Below are positions 35,320 through 50,892 of a DNA stretch of 64,000 nucleotides, in pieces (the stretch's first letter is position 1; each line of letters begins with the position of its first letter). The position numbers and the translations under genes are program-made. The notes under the pieces were generated by a model. That model did not search any database and was not told the origin of the DNA. It was given only the letters and a program-made list of their open reading frames with translations. Source of the stretch: Collybia mongolica (taxonomy: Eukaryota > Basidiomycota > Agaricomycetes > Agaricales > Clitocybaceae); assembly GCA_013420905.1 (NCBI GenBank), contig JAAXNY010000006.1:62001-126000 (forward strand), read 5' to 3'.

Positions 35320-37747
35320 TCAGTCTTCTCGGACCGTGACGATCAATGGAAGGCCTTTCTTTTCTTCAACAGCGACGTCCCCTGTCTTGGTGGTGAGAGA
35401 TGTCTGTGTCGATGGTGAAATAATCTGTGACAAGTTCCAAATGATGTGATCATCGGTCGAGGAGAATTCGAACTTGTTGAGCAATGTTGCGAGTAGGATT
35501 TCTAGGATAAATACTGTCAATCTCTGATCCAAGGAATATTAATTATTACTCTTACTCATTTCGACTTGAGCAAATTTATAACCGCTATCATGACATTAGT
35601 AATGACCTTCCACAGCAATGGCATAAGAACTTACATGCAAGCCCTTCCTCCACCGAGGAATGACATCCTATGATATCGGAAGTGATTAATAAGAACGGTA
35701 AGGTTCCGTATGCCTGGGTTTGTACTCACATCCCTGAATAGATTCCGGGTAGACGCAATCCTTTATAATTGTCAGTTCCGAGCCAACGCTCTGGTTTCCA
35801 TTCCTTAGCATCTGGTCCCCAAACAGACTCCAGTCGATTGCTGCCAGCGATACCGATGAATAAAGTCGTTCCCACAGGTATTGTGACGGTCGTAATATTT
35901 TCACCATCACTTGTGGCCGAATATGGTATGGTTCTCTCTTTCGTCGCACTGGATTATAGGCTTCGGTAAGAACAACATCTCTGGAAAGAAGAGAAGAAAC
36001 TTACGTGCGCCGGACGAACGGGACTGGAGGATACCTGCAGAGTGAATGACAATATCAGCATCGCGTCATATCCGGATTGAAACATTCTTACAGCCGAAGG
36101 GTCTCCTTGATGACAGCATCCAGCCATGGTAATGCCATGATTTCATCATAATTTAATCGTCCTGATAGGTCTCCCTCGGCCCGCTTGGTTCGGAGCGTGG
36201 ACCGGACCTCGACTCGAACCTTTTCTTGGATGGCTGGATTGATCGAGAGTACGTGCAGAATGCGGGACATGGCTGAAGATGTCGTGTCCTGCGCTCCAAA
36301 TATCAGAACCCTATAATGAGTCAGTCGGTGGTGCCACAGACTTCATTGCAAAAAACGCACGTCATCTGTCCCGTTAATTCCGATTCGCTGAGCTTTTCGT
36401 CGGCTGCGGCCTTATCGTTAGCGCGGACTAAAAATAACCAGGGAGGAAATGTTAGAAAGAGGCAGATCAGGAACAACGCGTGACCCACGCAAGACGCTAA
36501 TGATATCCTTGGTCGAAGAAGACTCAAGAGAACCTGCTTCGAGTTCTTGGAGTATCGTCTCCCGTTTCTGTCGCAGGATATCTTGTGCTGTCTCGTGCAT
36601 TATATCCGACATGTTTTTCACTTTTTGAATGGCCTGATTTGGGGTCCATTCCACTAGCTTTCGGCGGAAGGAAGGGGATCCTAGTTTGGACAGAAAGGGT
36701 GCGAATTGCCTAACCACGGAAAGCGAAAAAATGGTAGGACTAGTCATATGTCAGGCACAGATAACACCGCTTTTGTTGTAATGAGACACTTACATTAATT
36801 CCTTGACCGCAGACGTGTAGGGATTATTGTAAGCTGAGTCGAGCGGGTCGAAAGAGTATCCTAGGATGGTCTGGCCAACTGTTTCCAATGCGACGCGCGA
36901 CATCCACTCTGACATGTCCAAGACCGTCTCGCCCGTCTCGGTCTTGTGAACACTAGCCTCCCGATTTAGAACAGAAGTAAGCTGTGGGAAAGATAAGATA
37001 ATCTGGTGGCGCAGCCGAGCAATGGAGTGCTTGCCTTGTCCGCGACCTCATAGATTGTCGGCGTGAGGTGGCGAAGCTGCGCTACGGAGAACACGGGATT
37101 TACTATTTTTCGCTGCCTTTTGTGATGTTCGCCTGTTCATTTATGAGAATAAGGAAATTGCATGGGAACTAGAAGAAGCTCACCGATCGTCGCCACAAGG
37201 CCAGGACCAAAAATGGCTTTATTCGTCCTGAGAGACATATGTGAGGACGAAACATTCGGGCCGGAAGAAAGACAGAGGACCTACTCTACAAAGACCGCAG
37301 TCTCTTCAAATGCGTCCTGATCCTTCAGAACAATGCTTTGTAAAGCCCGTGGATCGGAAACATATAGTTGTTCGTCCTGATCCTTGGTTAGGCCTTCAGG
37401 GCATGAATGTGAATCCAAAAAATCTCACCCCAAAAAACCCGTAGACCTTAACTATTCCCCCAAAGCGCTCAACAAGCCCCAGGTGAAATGGTAGGCCTTT
37501 CGCGGTGAAAAGTTGGCCTAGGTTTCCTACAGAGTACGTCGTTAGGGCTGGTGGCACGAAGTGTCGTGGGGAGGAAGGCCTGCTCACCTGTGAACCATGA
37601 TTCAGAGGGAGGTCCGGGAATATGGTGGAAATTAGAACGATGAAATAGATATCCATAGAATAATTTTGACGTGTAGAAAATGAGAGAGATTGTGAATAGG
37701 TAGGCCAAGAGATCAGCCACTGCAGTCGTGCTGGGCATTATCGACAT
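35320..37747 (-). CDS. Cytochrome P450 monooxygenase (class II, membrane-anchored)
   Basis: Many short exons give a complete P450 of about 530-550 residues. An N-terminal membrane anchor (VADLLAYLFTISLIFYTS) is followed by the Pro-rich hinge HHIPGPPSESW. The C-helix region is near GEHHKRQRKIVNPVF. The I-helix oxygen-binding motif is FGAQDTTSSAMS, the K-helix ExxR is KETLRLYPPVPF, the PERF-like segment is WKPERWLG, and the haem loop is FLGGGRACIGYKFA with the Cys ligand. It would act on the ER membrane with a P450 reductase. Basidiomycete P450s of this kind oxidise fatty acids, terpenes or aromatic xenobiotics; the CYP family was not assigned. A TATA box lies 61-67 bp upstream of the ATG at 37747; a second in-frame ATG follows at 37738. 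Confidence 0.93.
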
Positions 37748-37807
37748 TGTGAGTGAAGTATCTGGGAAGGAAAGAGAGCCGTAATGGAGAATGTTTAAGG
37801 AGGATGC

Positions 37808-37814
37808 TTTTATA
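37808..37814 (-). promoter_or_regulatory. TATA box of the P450 gene
   Basis: TATAAAA on the minus strand, 61-67 bp upstream of the P450 start codon at 37747. It suggests regulated, inducible expression, as is usual for P450 genes. Confidence 0.6.
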
Positions 37815-39072
37815 GCAAACACAACTGAACTCGGCCGATGGATATGCAACACTCTTCAGGGGTTAAACTGAAAACAGAAAATAAATACACCTATTACATT
37901 CTTTAAATTAATGAACGAACAAACTTGGATGGCACGGTGAAACCGGCATCTCCGGTCATCGATACCAGGGGCCTAGTTCTTGGGAGATACTAGTAGATGA
38001 TGAAAACGCTCGCTGGCTCCAGAAAAGGATGGGCCCGATTGGAACGAACCCCCACAGCAACAAACCTGGCCAATCCTCGTCACTCAGAAAATGGGTAGTT
38101 TCGGTTCCCGAAAGTACCGAATTATGATCGTGTATATTCGTATGGACGAGGCCAGATGTGTTTATGGTCTCATTGCCACAAACTCAGGCGTGATCGAGTA
38201 TCAACACCGAATTCGGGCGAAGACCAAAAACGGCACAAGGACCTTGGCTCCACAATCCACGTGGCAACTTAGTCGGCGGTAAGTGCTTGGAACAACTTGA
38301 GACTCCGTACACTCATAAAAATCAGGCATATCGTACTGGAATCAAGGACCTGAGTCAGACCAGTTCATGAGGGAACATCCATGCTTACAGAAGATGCACA
38401 TGCATCGGAGAGTAATGAGTCATTTGTGACTAGCATTTTTTCAACAAGAAACCTGAATCGACCCCATCCGCAGTGCTCAAGCCACTGCACAGCACCGTAA
38501 GGCTGATCAGTTGTCAGGCCTGTCAGGTCCCAAAGTCATTTATGAGTCACCGCCGGATCTGGGGGTAACATTATCTTAGAACCTGAAAGATGCCCAAGTC
38601 CTGAGCGGCCACAGCGCATAACAAGTCCGCCATCATAATCGAAAGTTCAAGATAGTCGGTGTAACGGCCCCATGTAGGCGCGTTCCCAGGCTGCCTGTCC
38701 ACAAATGATGTATGGTTTGAAACGTTACCTACATAATTTACAGATCCAGACTGAAATGGTGAGCCACTTTTCGGCGTTGACTCCTTCGGGACTCCAGAGG
38801 CTGTGACTCAAGAGTCAAGACAAAGTTTTAGGGAGAGAGTCGAGTAGAGACTGATGAGTTTCCGAGCAGTCTTCTGATTAGTAGCCAGCGTATACTTCCG
38901 ACAGCGGACGGAAAGAAATCACCGATCCTGTGGAAGGGGCCGCACGGGTGTAGAGGTGACACGGAATCAGATATCGCAAGCGGAGTCAACGTACAGCTTG
39001 AATTGAAATATTGGTGTATTATGTAATTATATCTTGTGTAAATTCATTCTGGGCAATTTTAATTTTTCTTCA
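37815..39072. other. Divergent intergenic region, 1.3 kb
   Basis: It separates the P450 gene (-) from the Bud21-like gene (+). The only notable frame (38091-38282 +, 63 residues) has no recognisable motif. No repeats or RNA genes were seen. Confidence 0.5.
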
Positions 39073-40059
39073 ATGGCTCCCCGCGATGCAAATATCGTTT
39101 CAAGTGATGAAGATGATGCGCCCGAAAGCCTTTCACTTACACAATCCAGACAACACATCAAATCACGCGACGATGAGTTGAAGAAAATTCAAACGGCAGA
39201 ACGGGACAAGAAACGAGCACGTAACAAGGAGCGGGATCGGAGGCTGAAGGAACAAGCGGAGAACAGCAAGAGAAAGAGAAATGAAGCTCAAGGCGGTGAT
39301 CCAGACCTTGTCGCCAGGATGGAGCGGGCAATGCAGGAGGCGCAAATGGAGATGGACGATGGCGATGACGAGGACGAGGACGAAGAGGAACATGGTGGGG
39401 AACATATGGGAGACGGAGATGATGAGGAAGGCGAGGATGATGAAGAGGAGGAGGAGGAGGAGGAGGAGGATGAGGGGGGTGAAGATGAAGAATTTAAAGG
39501 CATCCAAGCAAGCGCAGATCGCAGTGACGAAGACGAGCATATGAGTTCCAGTGACGCTGAATCGTCCCAATCCGCGACGAAATCCAAAGTACACCCAAAC
39601 CATTTACCGGACCATCTCTTTTCCTCCGCCTTCAATACCCAAATCTCCAAGTCGGCGCCTAAACGGAAAGCCAATAAAGACGGACCTGTTGTCCGATCAA
39701 GGAAACGGACACGGAGCACCGCATTGTCCAAGGATGTCATTATTGGGTAGGTAGGATTACGGTTACAGGTGACAAGTTGATCATATCTTCTCTCACGCAG
39801 GGGACGGGCGATTCGAACGCTGAAACAAGGGGGCCCTCCATCTGCTGTTGGAATGATACCTTCCACTAAGGCTAAAAAGTTCCTGGACCGAAGTTTAGGC
39901 TTGAAGGGTGGGAAGAATAGGACAAGGGGCTGGGAGCGAAGACCTGGTGAGTTCAACTCAGTATCCACAATTATTCCGCACGATCTGATGATCCTTCCAG
40001 CTAGTATCGGCGCCATGCGAAGCAACGGACCAGCTTCGAGCTTCGTTAGAAGTCGATAG
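39073..40059 (+). CDS. Acidic nucleolar-type protein, Bud21/Utp16-like
   Basis: Exons 39073-39746, 39801-39946 and 40001-40059 give 292 residues. The protein has a charged helix rich in Lys/Arg/Glu, then an acidic tract of about 70 residues coded by GAG/GAT repeats (39355-39495), then LPDHLFSSAFNTQISKSAP, a basic KRKANKDG...RSRKRTR stretch and RAIRTLKQGGPPSAV. The C-terminus is KAKKFLDRSLGLKGGK and RTRGWERRPASIGAMRS. The acidic/basic layout and the HLFSSAF segment fit the Bud21/Utp16 family of U3 snoRNP (SSU processome) proteins, which help 18S rRNA maturation. The match is from memory and tentative. I chose Met at 39073 rather than 39034. It converges on CHK1. Confidence 0.72.
39355..39495 (+). 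repeat. Low-complexity GAG/GAT acidic-codon tract
   Basis: A purine-rich stretch coding Glu/Asp in the Bud21-like protein. Its complement gives a poly-Ser antisense frame (39288-40025) that is an artefact of this composition. Confidence 0.8.
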
Positions 40060-40170
40060 CATGTAGATTTTCATAACAAAAGTATCGTAGGGATATAATA
40101 AGTAGTGAGTATTTTCCGGTATATGTGAGACCAATATCGGTGAGTATGACATGAATCCAAATAGTTTCGA

Positions 40171-42185
<2,015 letters not shown>

Positions 42186-43767
42186 TTAGAAGTAGAACTT
42201 TTGGAGGATTTTATGTGGTGATTGTGCTCGATTTAGCACGACGAGGTAGGGATGAAAGCCGAACAGTGTGACGTAGACGCGACGCGGTTCTAATGTGTCA
42301 CATCGCGTGCATATCTCGTGATGAGTCACGCGCCGGGGACGCGACTCTAATTCTGAAACTTAGTAGTATATTGTGATAATCGGAACCCATCCTGCTAGAT
42401 TCCTTAGCTTGATCTTTACGATTTTAGGTGTCCGAGAAGTCGGTAAGAATGTATGGAATTCTTGTAATGTTCATTCTAACACTACTTAGCTCGCGAAGTT
42501 CTCTTCAAGATACTGGGAAGTATGCCTTAACTCGAAATGCGTGAGATGTCTAAGATCGACTCATACTCAAAGTCAAGAGAGTCAACCGTTCGACGCAAAG
42601 ATGGTGCCAAGGGATATCAAGTATCTCCATCGATCAAACTTCGCATCTTAGCGAGATGCAATGGGTGCTGGTTCTACACCCAAATGGTGTCTGATCCTCG
42701 CCACCTTGCAGCCGTTCCTCTTGGATGGCATTTTTCTGATCGTTTCAATGGTCGTGGGGGTTGGATTGTTCTTTCTCCCTGTGCTCTGGTTCCATAAATC
42801 TCAAACTTTGAGACTTCGAGCGTGGAAACCGCATATACCCGTATCACTTATCAAGAATCCTGTGAACTTGCAATGCTGTACCGTGAAGGTATGCATCTAT
42901 TCTAGCCTGTGTCTACCGATTACCATGAGCCAACCGTGAAGATACGACAGGCAAGAACTGGCCCTGCAAGCCAATGTACAACTGATTTTTCCTTCCCTTT
43001 CTGATTACCTTTCAAGTCTCCAGGTCTTTGAGTGGTGCTTTTTCTCGGCGCATAACCGCCCTTACTTTCAGGGAATGACGATGGCTTGGAATCAATTCCC
43101 CAGACCTGCGCCGAGAAAAACAGCTCCAGTCACAATCTTGTCATTTGACGACCTGCATTTTCGTACCCCTTCAACGTAACGTTCGACCTGTCAATGTGGG
43201 CTCAGGTTAGTGAGGAATGTAGGCAAGTTCCGGATGGTGGAAAAGTTTGCGAACCCCGGCAGGAGATTATCACCGCTATCAATCACATCAGTGCATCGCC
43301 ACAACGCCGTCTCGTGACCATGTTCAGATTGCGGCACGTTGCGTGGATTCCCTTGTTCTCTTCTTCGCAAGCAACCCATCCCAGCAAGCCAGTAGAAACT
43401 TTCCAGGCGACTTCGGCGTTTCCCTCGCCGTTTTCGAGCCTGGGGTATCGGTAAAGTATAGGTGCGCATTGCATAGGTGAGAAATTCCAACGTTTAACGA
43501 GGAAATGGAATTGATGAGAGCCAAACAGAGTTCCATAAATTCATAAAACAACAAGAATTAACGCGTTTTCTCAGCTAACGAGTCTCATTACGGCGAATAC
43601 GAATACGCTTATCGACTTACGCACAGCAACGACGAGACGTTCCGTCTCTAACTCCTGACGACTACGACTTCAGATTTACGACAGTCGACATTTTTTTTTT
43701 TTTTCGTTCACATTTACGAAGGATACGGTTTACATTTTAAACAAATTTATAACAATTCAAGATCAAG
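42186..43767. other. Divergent intergenic region, 1.6 kb
   Basis: It holds the promoters of CHK1 (-) and of the large Ser-rich gene (+). A T(14) run near 43690 lies about 75 bp before the start at 43768 and may be part of that promoter. The frame at 42661-42939 (+) contains a hydrophobic stretch, but no start context, intron or family supports it as a gene. Confidence 0.5.
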
Positions 43768-46700
43768 ATGCGCAATTCATCAACCTTGTCGCGGCCACAG
43801 GTAGTCGCAACACCACACCAACCAAGAACGATAGACCTTCCTAAAGCCATCCCATCCATTCGCCTCATCTCCGCCACCCCCTCAGCTTCTGGTAACTCCT
43901 CTACAGCCAGTGCCAGCAACTTCTCAATGGAGAGCTCGTGGGCATCAATCCCAACACCTTTGGCACCCAAATCTGACTCGCCCGCAATGAGGAAACGTCT
44001 TGTTCCTAAAAAGTCAAAACTGAGCATGCTGGGCGTTGGTGCTGGGAAGGAGAAGGACAAAGGCAAAGATCTCTCTGATGTTGTTCGCCGGGTGGGCGGT
44101 ACATCCCTATCGGCTTCAGCTTCTCACCGAGGGGGAGGTTTCGAGATCTACGTCGACCCTCCTATCGACGATGAGGTTGGCGAAATAGTGATGGTGAAGA
44201 GAAAGAAATCGAGAGCCGCTTTGGACGGGATGCGGTGGGGCTCTGGGGCGCTGAGCGAGGTGACAAATGTGCCCGCTGTTACGCCAAAAGAGGCGCCGGC
44301 GTTACTCAAGGTCAAGGGGGAGGGGGAAGGAAAGTGGTGGAGTATCGGGAGAGGTCGCAAAGACTCGAAGGAAAAGACCAAGGAGTCGAAGGCTGATGAT
44401 TCTAAATCGAGGACAAAGGGTATGTTTTTCGTAAGACTTTTCTGCAATCCCGTTGGGCTAAACTCGCTTCGCTGTAGTTCCTGGCTCAATAAGGGATCCT
44501 TACCCTCGATCGAAGAGTGTGTAGCATGGGTTTCTTAAAAAGATTTAGCTCACGTTTTCTTTGTAGCTCCTGAACCTTTGAAGTTCTCCCAAGAGCCCTC
44601 CCGGGCCCGATTTAATTCACTAGACTCTGGCATCCTCCTCAACACCCCGGTCAATATGGGTCCAACGCCAGGAATCCAGGTCCTTCCCGTTCCGCAGGAC
44701 CGGTTCGTCCCAGAACCATCGCCACCCCTCACATACTCGCGTGCAGGCACGCCCATAGCTGGAGGGCTGCTTGCTCCAGCCGTCCCAGTTGGATCGGGTA
44801 CGAATGCCAATCAGGGTTCAATCGCTCTCCGTGCCATGCGGTCGGTGAGGTCGCTCGCCAGAATTGGAAGCTGGGCGCAACTGCGAAATGAGGAGGGTCC
44901 TAGTAATTCTGTTCGGGGTCTGAAGCCGAAGGAGAAAGATGAGAAGAAGAAGAAGAAAGAGAAGAAAGCTAAAGGGGTGGAAAATATCGTGGAAGAGGCT
45001 GGAAAGAAGAAGAAATCGAAGAAGAAGGACAAGGACCAGAAGGATACACTTAAGGCACAGACACTTCGGTTGTCAACAAGCAGCTTTGAGGTCGGCGCTG
45101 CCAGCCCGATGCCCAACAAGACTCTGATACGGAAGAAACGGAGTATCTTGGGTCTTGGACTGCCGTCAACCATGGGAACAATGACCATGAGACTCCCAAC
45201 TGTTCGCAACGGCTCAACCGCGTCTTCTGCGATGGCTTCAACTAACAACCGCTTGTCGGTGGAGTCAGCAGGCTTGACTATGGGCAGGGACAGAGCAGGT
45301 TCAGTGATGAGCACATCCACTGCATCTTCTCTAAGGCCCATGTCCACGACGTCCAGTATGAGTGGTTCTAGGGCGTCGAGCGGGAGTAGTGTCCGATGGG
45401 ATGAGGAGTGTCTTGAGACTGTCAAGGAGCTGAGGAGGAAGGAGCGGAGAGAAAAGGAGGAGGTCAGGAGGCAGGAGGGCGGCGAGGTTGATTCGAAGGA
45501 GAGGAACAAGGAGAGTCGGAGGTCGTCAGAGGGGAGGAGGAGGACCCCACTGTCGGAAGTGTTCCCGGATGTTCAAAGTGATTCTCCGGAGCCCGTTTAC
45601 CGTCGGCGGTTGCCCATTGTCACTGTGGAAGCTGCAACAGCTGATGGGCATTCGGCACCAGATGATTGTGTTTCGATCATGGAAGACGACGAGGAGATTT
45701 ATGAAGAACAGCAAGAGCCACCCTTGGAGACCCCTGTCAAGAAGGCGAGAGCTCGGCCGGTGTCGGAGCAAATGCTTGGTAGGAGCCGCCCGAGGGCTAT
45801 GTACGAGAGTGAAGATGGTATGTTCATTATGTCTGCCGCCGTGACCTATCCAATAACACTGTAAACCTCAGGTGTGCTGTCTATTCTTGATGCCGCCACC
45901 AACGACCTTGCGCAGCTGATCAACCATCTGGACTTGGAAGCCACCCCTGGAACGCCCGACATGACGCCTCTCAAGCCGACTCGTGATTTCCTATTGTCAA
46001 TTCAGAAGGGAAATGGCAGCCCAGGGGAGTATGACGACAGTCCAACCAAGAGCAAGTCGAAACTCCTCGATGTCATACGAGAAAGTCCTTTGAAACAAAG
46101 TAAAGGGCTAAGGGTTAACATGCCGTCGATCAGCTCCCTTCGTCCATACGCACAGTCACGTTGGAACGCCGAAGTCAACACAAAGCCTAAAGCTCAGACT
46201 CCGGCATCGGAGATGATTGGACAGCAGATCGCACCCTGGCCAACTCTCCTCCAAGGACTTTCACCAGTGAAAGAGTCACCGAAGAGGTCACCTGGTGCTA
46301 CGACTCCGGCTAAAGCATTCCGTATGACGCACAAACGGACATTGACGCCGGCTCCTGAGCCTGAGCCGTCGCCCGTCTTCCAGCCACTTCGCCCAGCCAA
46401 ATCTAGAAATGCGATGGCAACGCTGAGGGCGCCCCCACCTACACAATCTGGGTCTCCCATCTCGTTCAATGAAACTCCGGATGGCACAGTTCGCGCGCCG
46501 TCATCGCTCACCTTCGGCTCGAGATCGTCATCCAGAGCTGGCTCGAAAGCGTCGATGGATGAATTGCTCAACTATTCGCCCATACCTAGCCCAGTGTTCA
46601 AACGCGCCGAAGGCCATGTTCGCCAACGATCTTCTCTAGTTCCCTTTGCTATGGACCACAAGGGTAGTCGCGGTAGTCAAGTCAGCCTCGGCAATAAGAG

Positions 46701-49700
46701 TGACACGGCGAGGATGCCTATCTCGCGGGAGACTCGTCGTATTCTGGGACTCTCAGGCACCATGGGTGGCTCTGATGTTTCTGTGTACAATGTTCCGGAG
46801 TTGGATGCGTCGGACCCTGACTCTGATATTCCTGATGAGTTACAATTGATCCTTTCAAACCAGTCGGACGAAGGAGATACACTATCTTTCCGTGAGGACC
46901 CCATCGCATCGCTTCCTGGGTCCCCACCAGAGGCCCCGCTTCCCTTGCCGTCTGACTCTACTGCGCTCGATTTGCCCATTTTCAAACTCATTGACGACGA
47001 CGATAATCATGCCGACCTTGATGAAGGGGATAACAGCTCCGAGGAAGACACCAAGAAATCGTTCGACTTCACGGGAGAAATACAGAAGCTGAACGAGTCG
47101 GGCGCATCAGACCGGCGGAGCTTTGTTGAACAGCTCGAGAATGCTTTCCGTACCCCGGCCAAGATTGACCTTCGATATGGGTTTCCCGGTGGCTTTCTCG
47201 GTGTTGACATTCCACCTGTGCCCAAGCTTCCTATTTCGGTGATTACAGATAACTCACAGGGTAGCTCGAGTATGGATAGTTATTCGGGATCGGAGCTCAT
47301 TGACATGAAAGAGCCGACTCTTCTTCATTTGAACATGACTGCCACGGATGACAGTGCCGGAAGCCATGACCGCGACGATTTTAAATTATATGCACAATCA
47401 CAGATCATCGACACTCATGAGCCTACCCTCCTACCAGGATCAGACAGTTTGGCTAGCAGCAACGAAACGTATGACAGTGTCATGGATGACGATCTTTCAC
47501 CAAGAGGTCTGCGAGCATCGTCATCTTCCGGATCCCGGCCTTCGGATGGGCAGCTTAACACATCATTTAAATTCGGGGGCTTTCCCAAAGTACAGCCAGG
47601 GGTGTCACAACAACAGGAGAAGCCGACAACGTTAGCAGATATTATCCCACCTCCATCGCACGTCCGTTCGTTGTCGAACTCCTCAATGCTGGACGAAGAT
47701 GATTCCGTTCTGAATTCGATTTTCGCCAGGGTTGCCGACATTCCTCAGCCTCGCCCGAGGGTCAACTCGGACTCGAGCGCGAAACGTAGAGCGCGGGGGA
47801 TCAGCTATCGTCACTCAAGACATTCGTCTGGCCTCAGTTTCGCCGGGTTTGACTCGTTCGATGAAGTCCGGCGTGGGTTTGAATTTAGTAACAACAGTGC
47901 TCCTTTCTACCCTCCCCCTGCTGCGACTCGTCGTTATAATCACAACAAACACGACTCTTTGTTCAGCATTGCCTCTGTTTCATCGTATGGGCGAGTTCTC
48001 AATGCTGGCTCGACCGATCCATTTGACTACGGCCTCCCAAGTTTGCGCGAGCGGCCCTCATCGGAGGATATGTCCATGTCCATGTCCATGAGTGTAGATG
48101 ATACGTTCTCCTTCCTCGATCGCAATCCGCGCCGCAGAAGGGTTGACAGCGACGCTTCAAGCTTCTACTTCAAAGCACCATTGCAGTCGTTTTCGCGGGG
48201 GCATCGTCGCCACGAATCGAACATGTCCGTTGCCTCTCTGGCCCCCCCAATCAGTCTATTCAATCGTGGTTTTGGCGGCCACCGCCGTAATGATTCTAGT
48301 GCTAGCGGAAGTTCTGTTGCTCAATCGTATGCTATGCATGGCGCCAATGGGGGCCGCGCTGCATGGGCCAGACACCGCCAGGACTCTTCGGTAGACTCTG
48401 TAATGAGTGATTTCTCGGTCATGCGCCTCGGCCGCCCAGGGGTCGGGGACAAGATGTTCGACACAGCTGGGGATCATGGTATGCCTTTGACATCAATCTC
48501 AGCGTCGCCACCAGAGAATCTCGATCACCGGTTTGGGAACCGAACCTCCTTCGACTATGATTCAATCATGGACGATGACCGTCGATCGTCGATGGATGAT
48601 TCACTTTTTGACAAGACTGGACGTCCATCCTCCGTATCATCTGATTCGGTGTTCGGCTTCGATAATTCGCATGGAACTCGGAGTGGTCTATTGCCCCCAG
48701 GTCAATTCCGACCCCTGTCAATTCTTAGCATGAATAGCATACATAGCCCCATGAAGGAAGATGACACTATGATCAGTGTAAGCTTCATCCTTCCCGTTCT
48801 CAATATGCGTTAACCTTCCGCTACAGATGCTTGGAGGAGGACACGTTCGTCGTCGTTCGGTCCATGAATTTATTGAGGCTTCACCCTGTGTAAGAGTCGA
48901 GAAGCGGAAACATGCGATATTCCAGGGTACACAACTGTTCAAAGACTACGATGAATACAGGGAGTCACCCAATAAGGCTAGGATCGTCGAGAAACCATCC
49001 ATCGCTTCGACATCATCGTATACTCTTGGTGGCGAGAGAATGATCAAGGCGAAACATGGGCTACTGGAACGGCAAAGCTTGGAAGATAGTTGCCTGGTCG
49101 CGGACGGCGAAGATTTGTCAGCTTCATGTAAGTTCTGGGGTGCAATGATTATATAGTTGCTGATTTTCTTATCTTTCCTTTTAGTCCAAATAATGTCTGT
49201 CTTTACCCGCCCTGGCCCTGCAAATCGTTCACGATCAAGTACATACACGTCAAGTTCCGGTGGTGATACTCCACCCTTATCCTCATCCGATGGCTTTTCT
49301 TCGATGTCTGAAGGTTCTCAATCCAGTATCGATCTCTCCCATGTCAATATGATTTTGGCCAACGCGACGCATCCCATGACTACAACCGCTCGGCAACGGG
49401 TGCGCGCTCGAGCTCGCGGACACGGACATCGTCGACGTGCTTCTCAGGCGCGCGCCTCTAGATCATCTGTGTACGAAACGATCCAGGAGGAAATGTCTTC
49501 TCCTGATCCATCACCCATGTCTAAGAAGAGTAGCCCAACGGTCTGCCAACCTATCTTCATTGTGGAACCCGATACAGTATCGATGGATTCTCCCCCAGGA
49601 CAATCTATCTGGGACGATGAACGAGGGATCATGGCCTTGAGGAAGTACTACGCCCTGAGGGACGAGGCACAGGACACCGTTACAGAGAGTAAACGACAAT

Positions 49701-50394
49701 GGATGGACACTCCGTTCTCCCTTTTTGCTCTCCAATGTGAGATTAATCTATTATTTCGCTTTGTCCACCGTAAGCTCATGAAATTACACAGCCTTCCAGC
49801 CTCCTAGACACCCTGCCGGGATGCAAGCCCTCTTGGAACACTCAGTGCAGAACTACGGACCCCTGCCTTCTGAACTCCACCCACGGCGTGTGCGCTCACG
49901 AACTCAATCACGGCCTTCACCTTATCCACAAGCTCGCGTTTCGAGAGCCGTGGCTCCCTCTCCTGAGAAGAAGAAACAATCCGTCCCTGATTCCCGCGCT
50001 TTCGGCACTCCCCTCCAGCAAATCCCGGTCAATCGCAATATCCTATCTGTCGCACCCTCGCTGGAAGCCCTGAAGCCGTTCTCTCCCCTTGTCGTTGACA
50101 TTGAACCCAAACGTGAGAACGCCTTCGGACTCGCTCCTTCCGCCCGTCCTCGTGTTGGTTCCACAGCTCGACGAACAGCCTTGGGATGGTCGAAACGCAG
50201 TACCGGCAAATCGTCCACTGATCAGAAAGAGAATGTCGCCCAGGGAAATATCATGACGTACGCCTACTTTTCTTTCCTGTCTAATCACTACTAACTAGAT
50301 CTTTGTTAGTCCTGGTGAATCTCTAAGAATCAACCGGCCCCGGCCTCGAGGTCGTCCGACACCTGCTTCCCAACAGCGACCGATCCGAGTTTGA
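43768..50394 (+). CDS. Very large Ser/Pro-rich protein of unknown function (2,070 residues)
   Basis: Seven exons (43768-44419, 44567-45817, 45872-48777, 48827-49127, 49185-49736, 49792-50257, 50310-50394) keep one frame and total 2,071 codons. Most of the protein is low complexity, rich in Ser, Pro, Arg and Asp, with a Lys/Glu coiled-coil-like stretch (about residues 335-370, KEKDEKKKKKEKKAKG) and another near residue 500 (KELRRKERREKEE). The more ordered segments are VLSILDAATNDLAQLINHLD and FDEVRRGFEFS. Repeated Arg-Arg-x-Ser and Ser-Pro sites suggest heavy phosphorylation. No enzymatic or membrane domain is visible. I believe similar proteins exist in other Agaricomycetes as hypothetical proteins, possibly cytoskeleton- or cell-cycle-linked, but that is unproven. 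Confidence 0.85.
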
Positions 50395-50892
50395 GATTCA
50401 CCCGTTATTTATGCCCTGCACTTGAGGGTGTAAGTTCCTTATGCTATGCTTATTGCCCTATGCCAGTCCACTTCCACTTCTTCTTGTAACGCACCCATCA
50501 ACGAACTCTCCACGCCAAGCATTACTTCTTACGCCCTACTTCACGCTAACCACAAAGATGCTCCTTTTGATGACATCTCACGACTGAGACCGGGCACTAC
50601 TTGTCCCGTCTGCCTCTTTTTTAACGACCATGATTTTTTCTTGATGTTGTTTTATTGCTTTCATTGTTATCGTGCTCGCTGTCTATTTTCATTTTTTCAC
50701 TCAGCCTTGGCCTTTTATTTCTGGTCAAGGTTCTCTTTCGCTTCTTTGTGAATATTTTGGTCCTTTGCCACATATGCTGTTCACAAATGACAAATTGCTA
50801 CAAGTAAAAACGATGTATCTACCTGTTTTCGTAGACCGAATATAGGTTGCATCACAGTGTATCTTCCAAACGCGTGCCAAGTAACATTTGCC
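50395..50892. other. Convergent intergenic region
   Basis: About 500 bp of T-rich sequence between two converging genes, presumably both 3' UTRs. A frame at 50446-50751 (+) is T-rich, ends in a Phe-rich run and looks non-coding. Confidence 0.5.

Noticed and set aside
39288..40025. Minus-strand frame of 245 codons with a poly-Ser run
   Set aside because: It is the antisense shadow of the GAG/GAT acidic tract in the Bud21-like gene and has no motif of its own.
44811..45509. Minus-strand frame of 232 codons
   Set aside because: It lies wholly within exon 2 of the large Ser-rich gene and has Phe/Ser composition typical of antisense to Lys/Glu-rich sequence.
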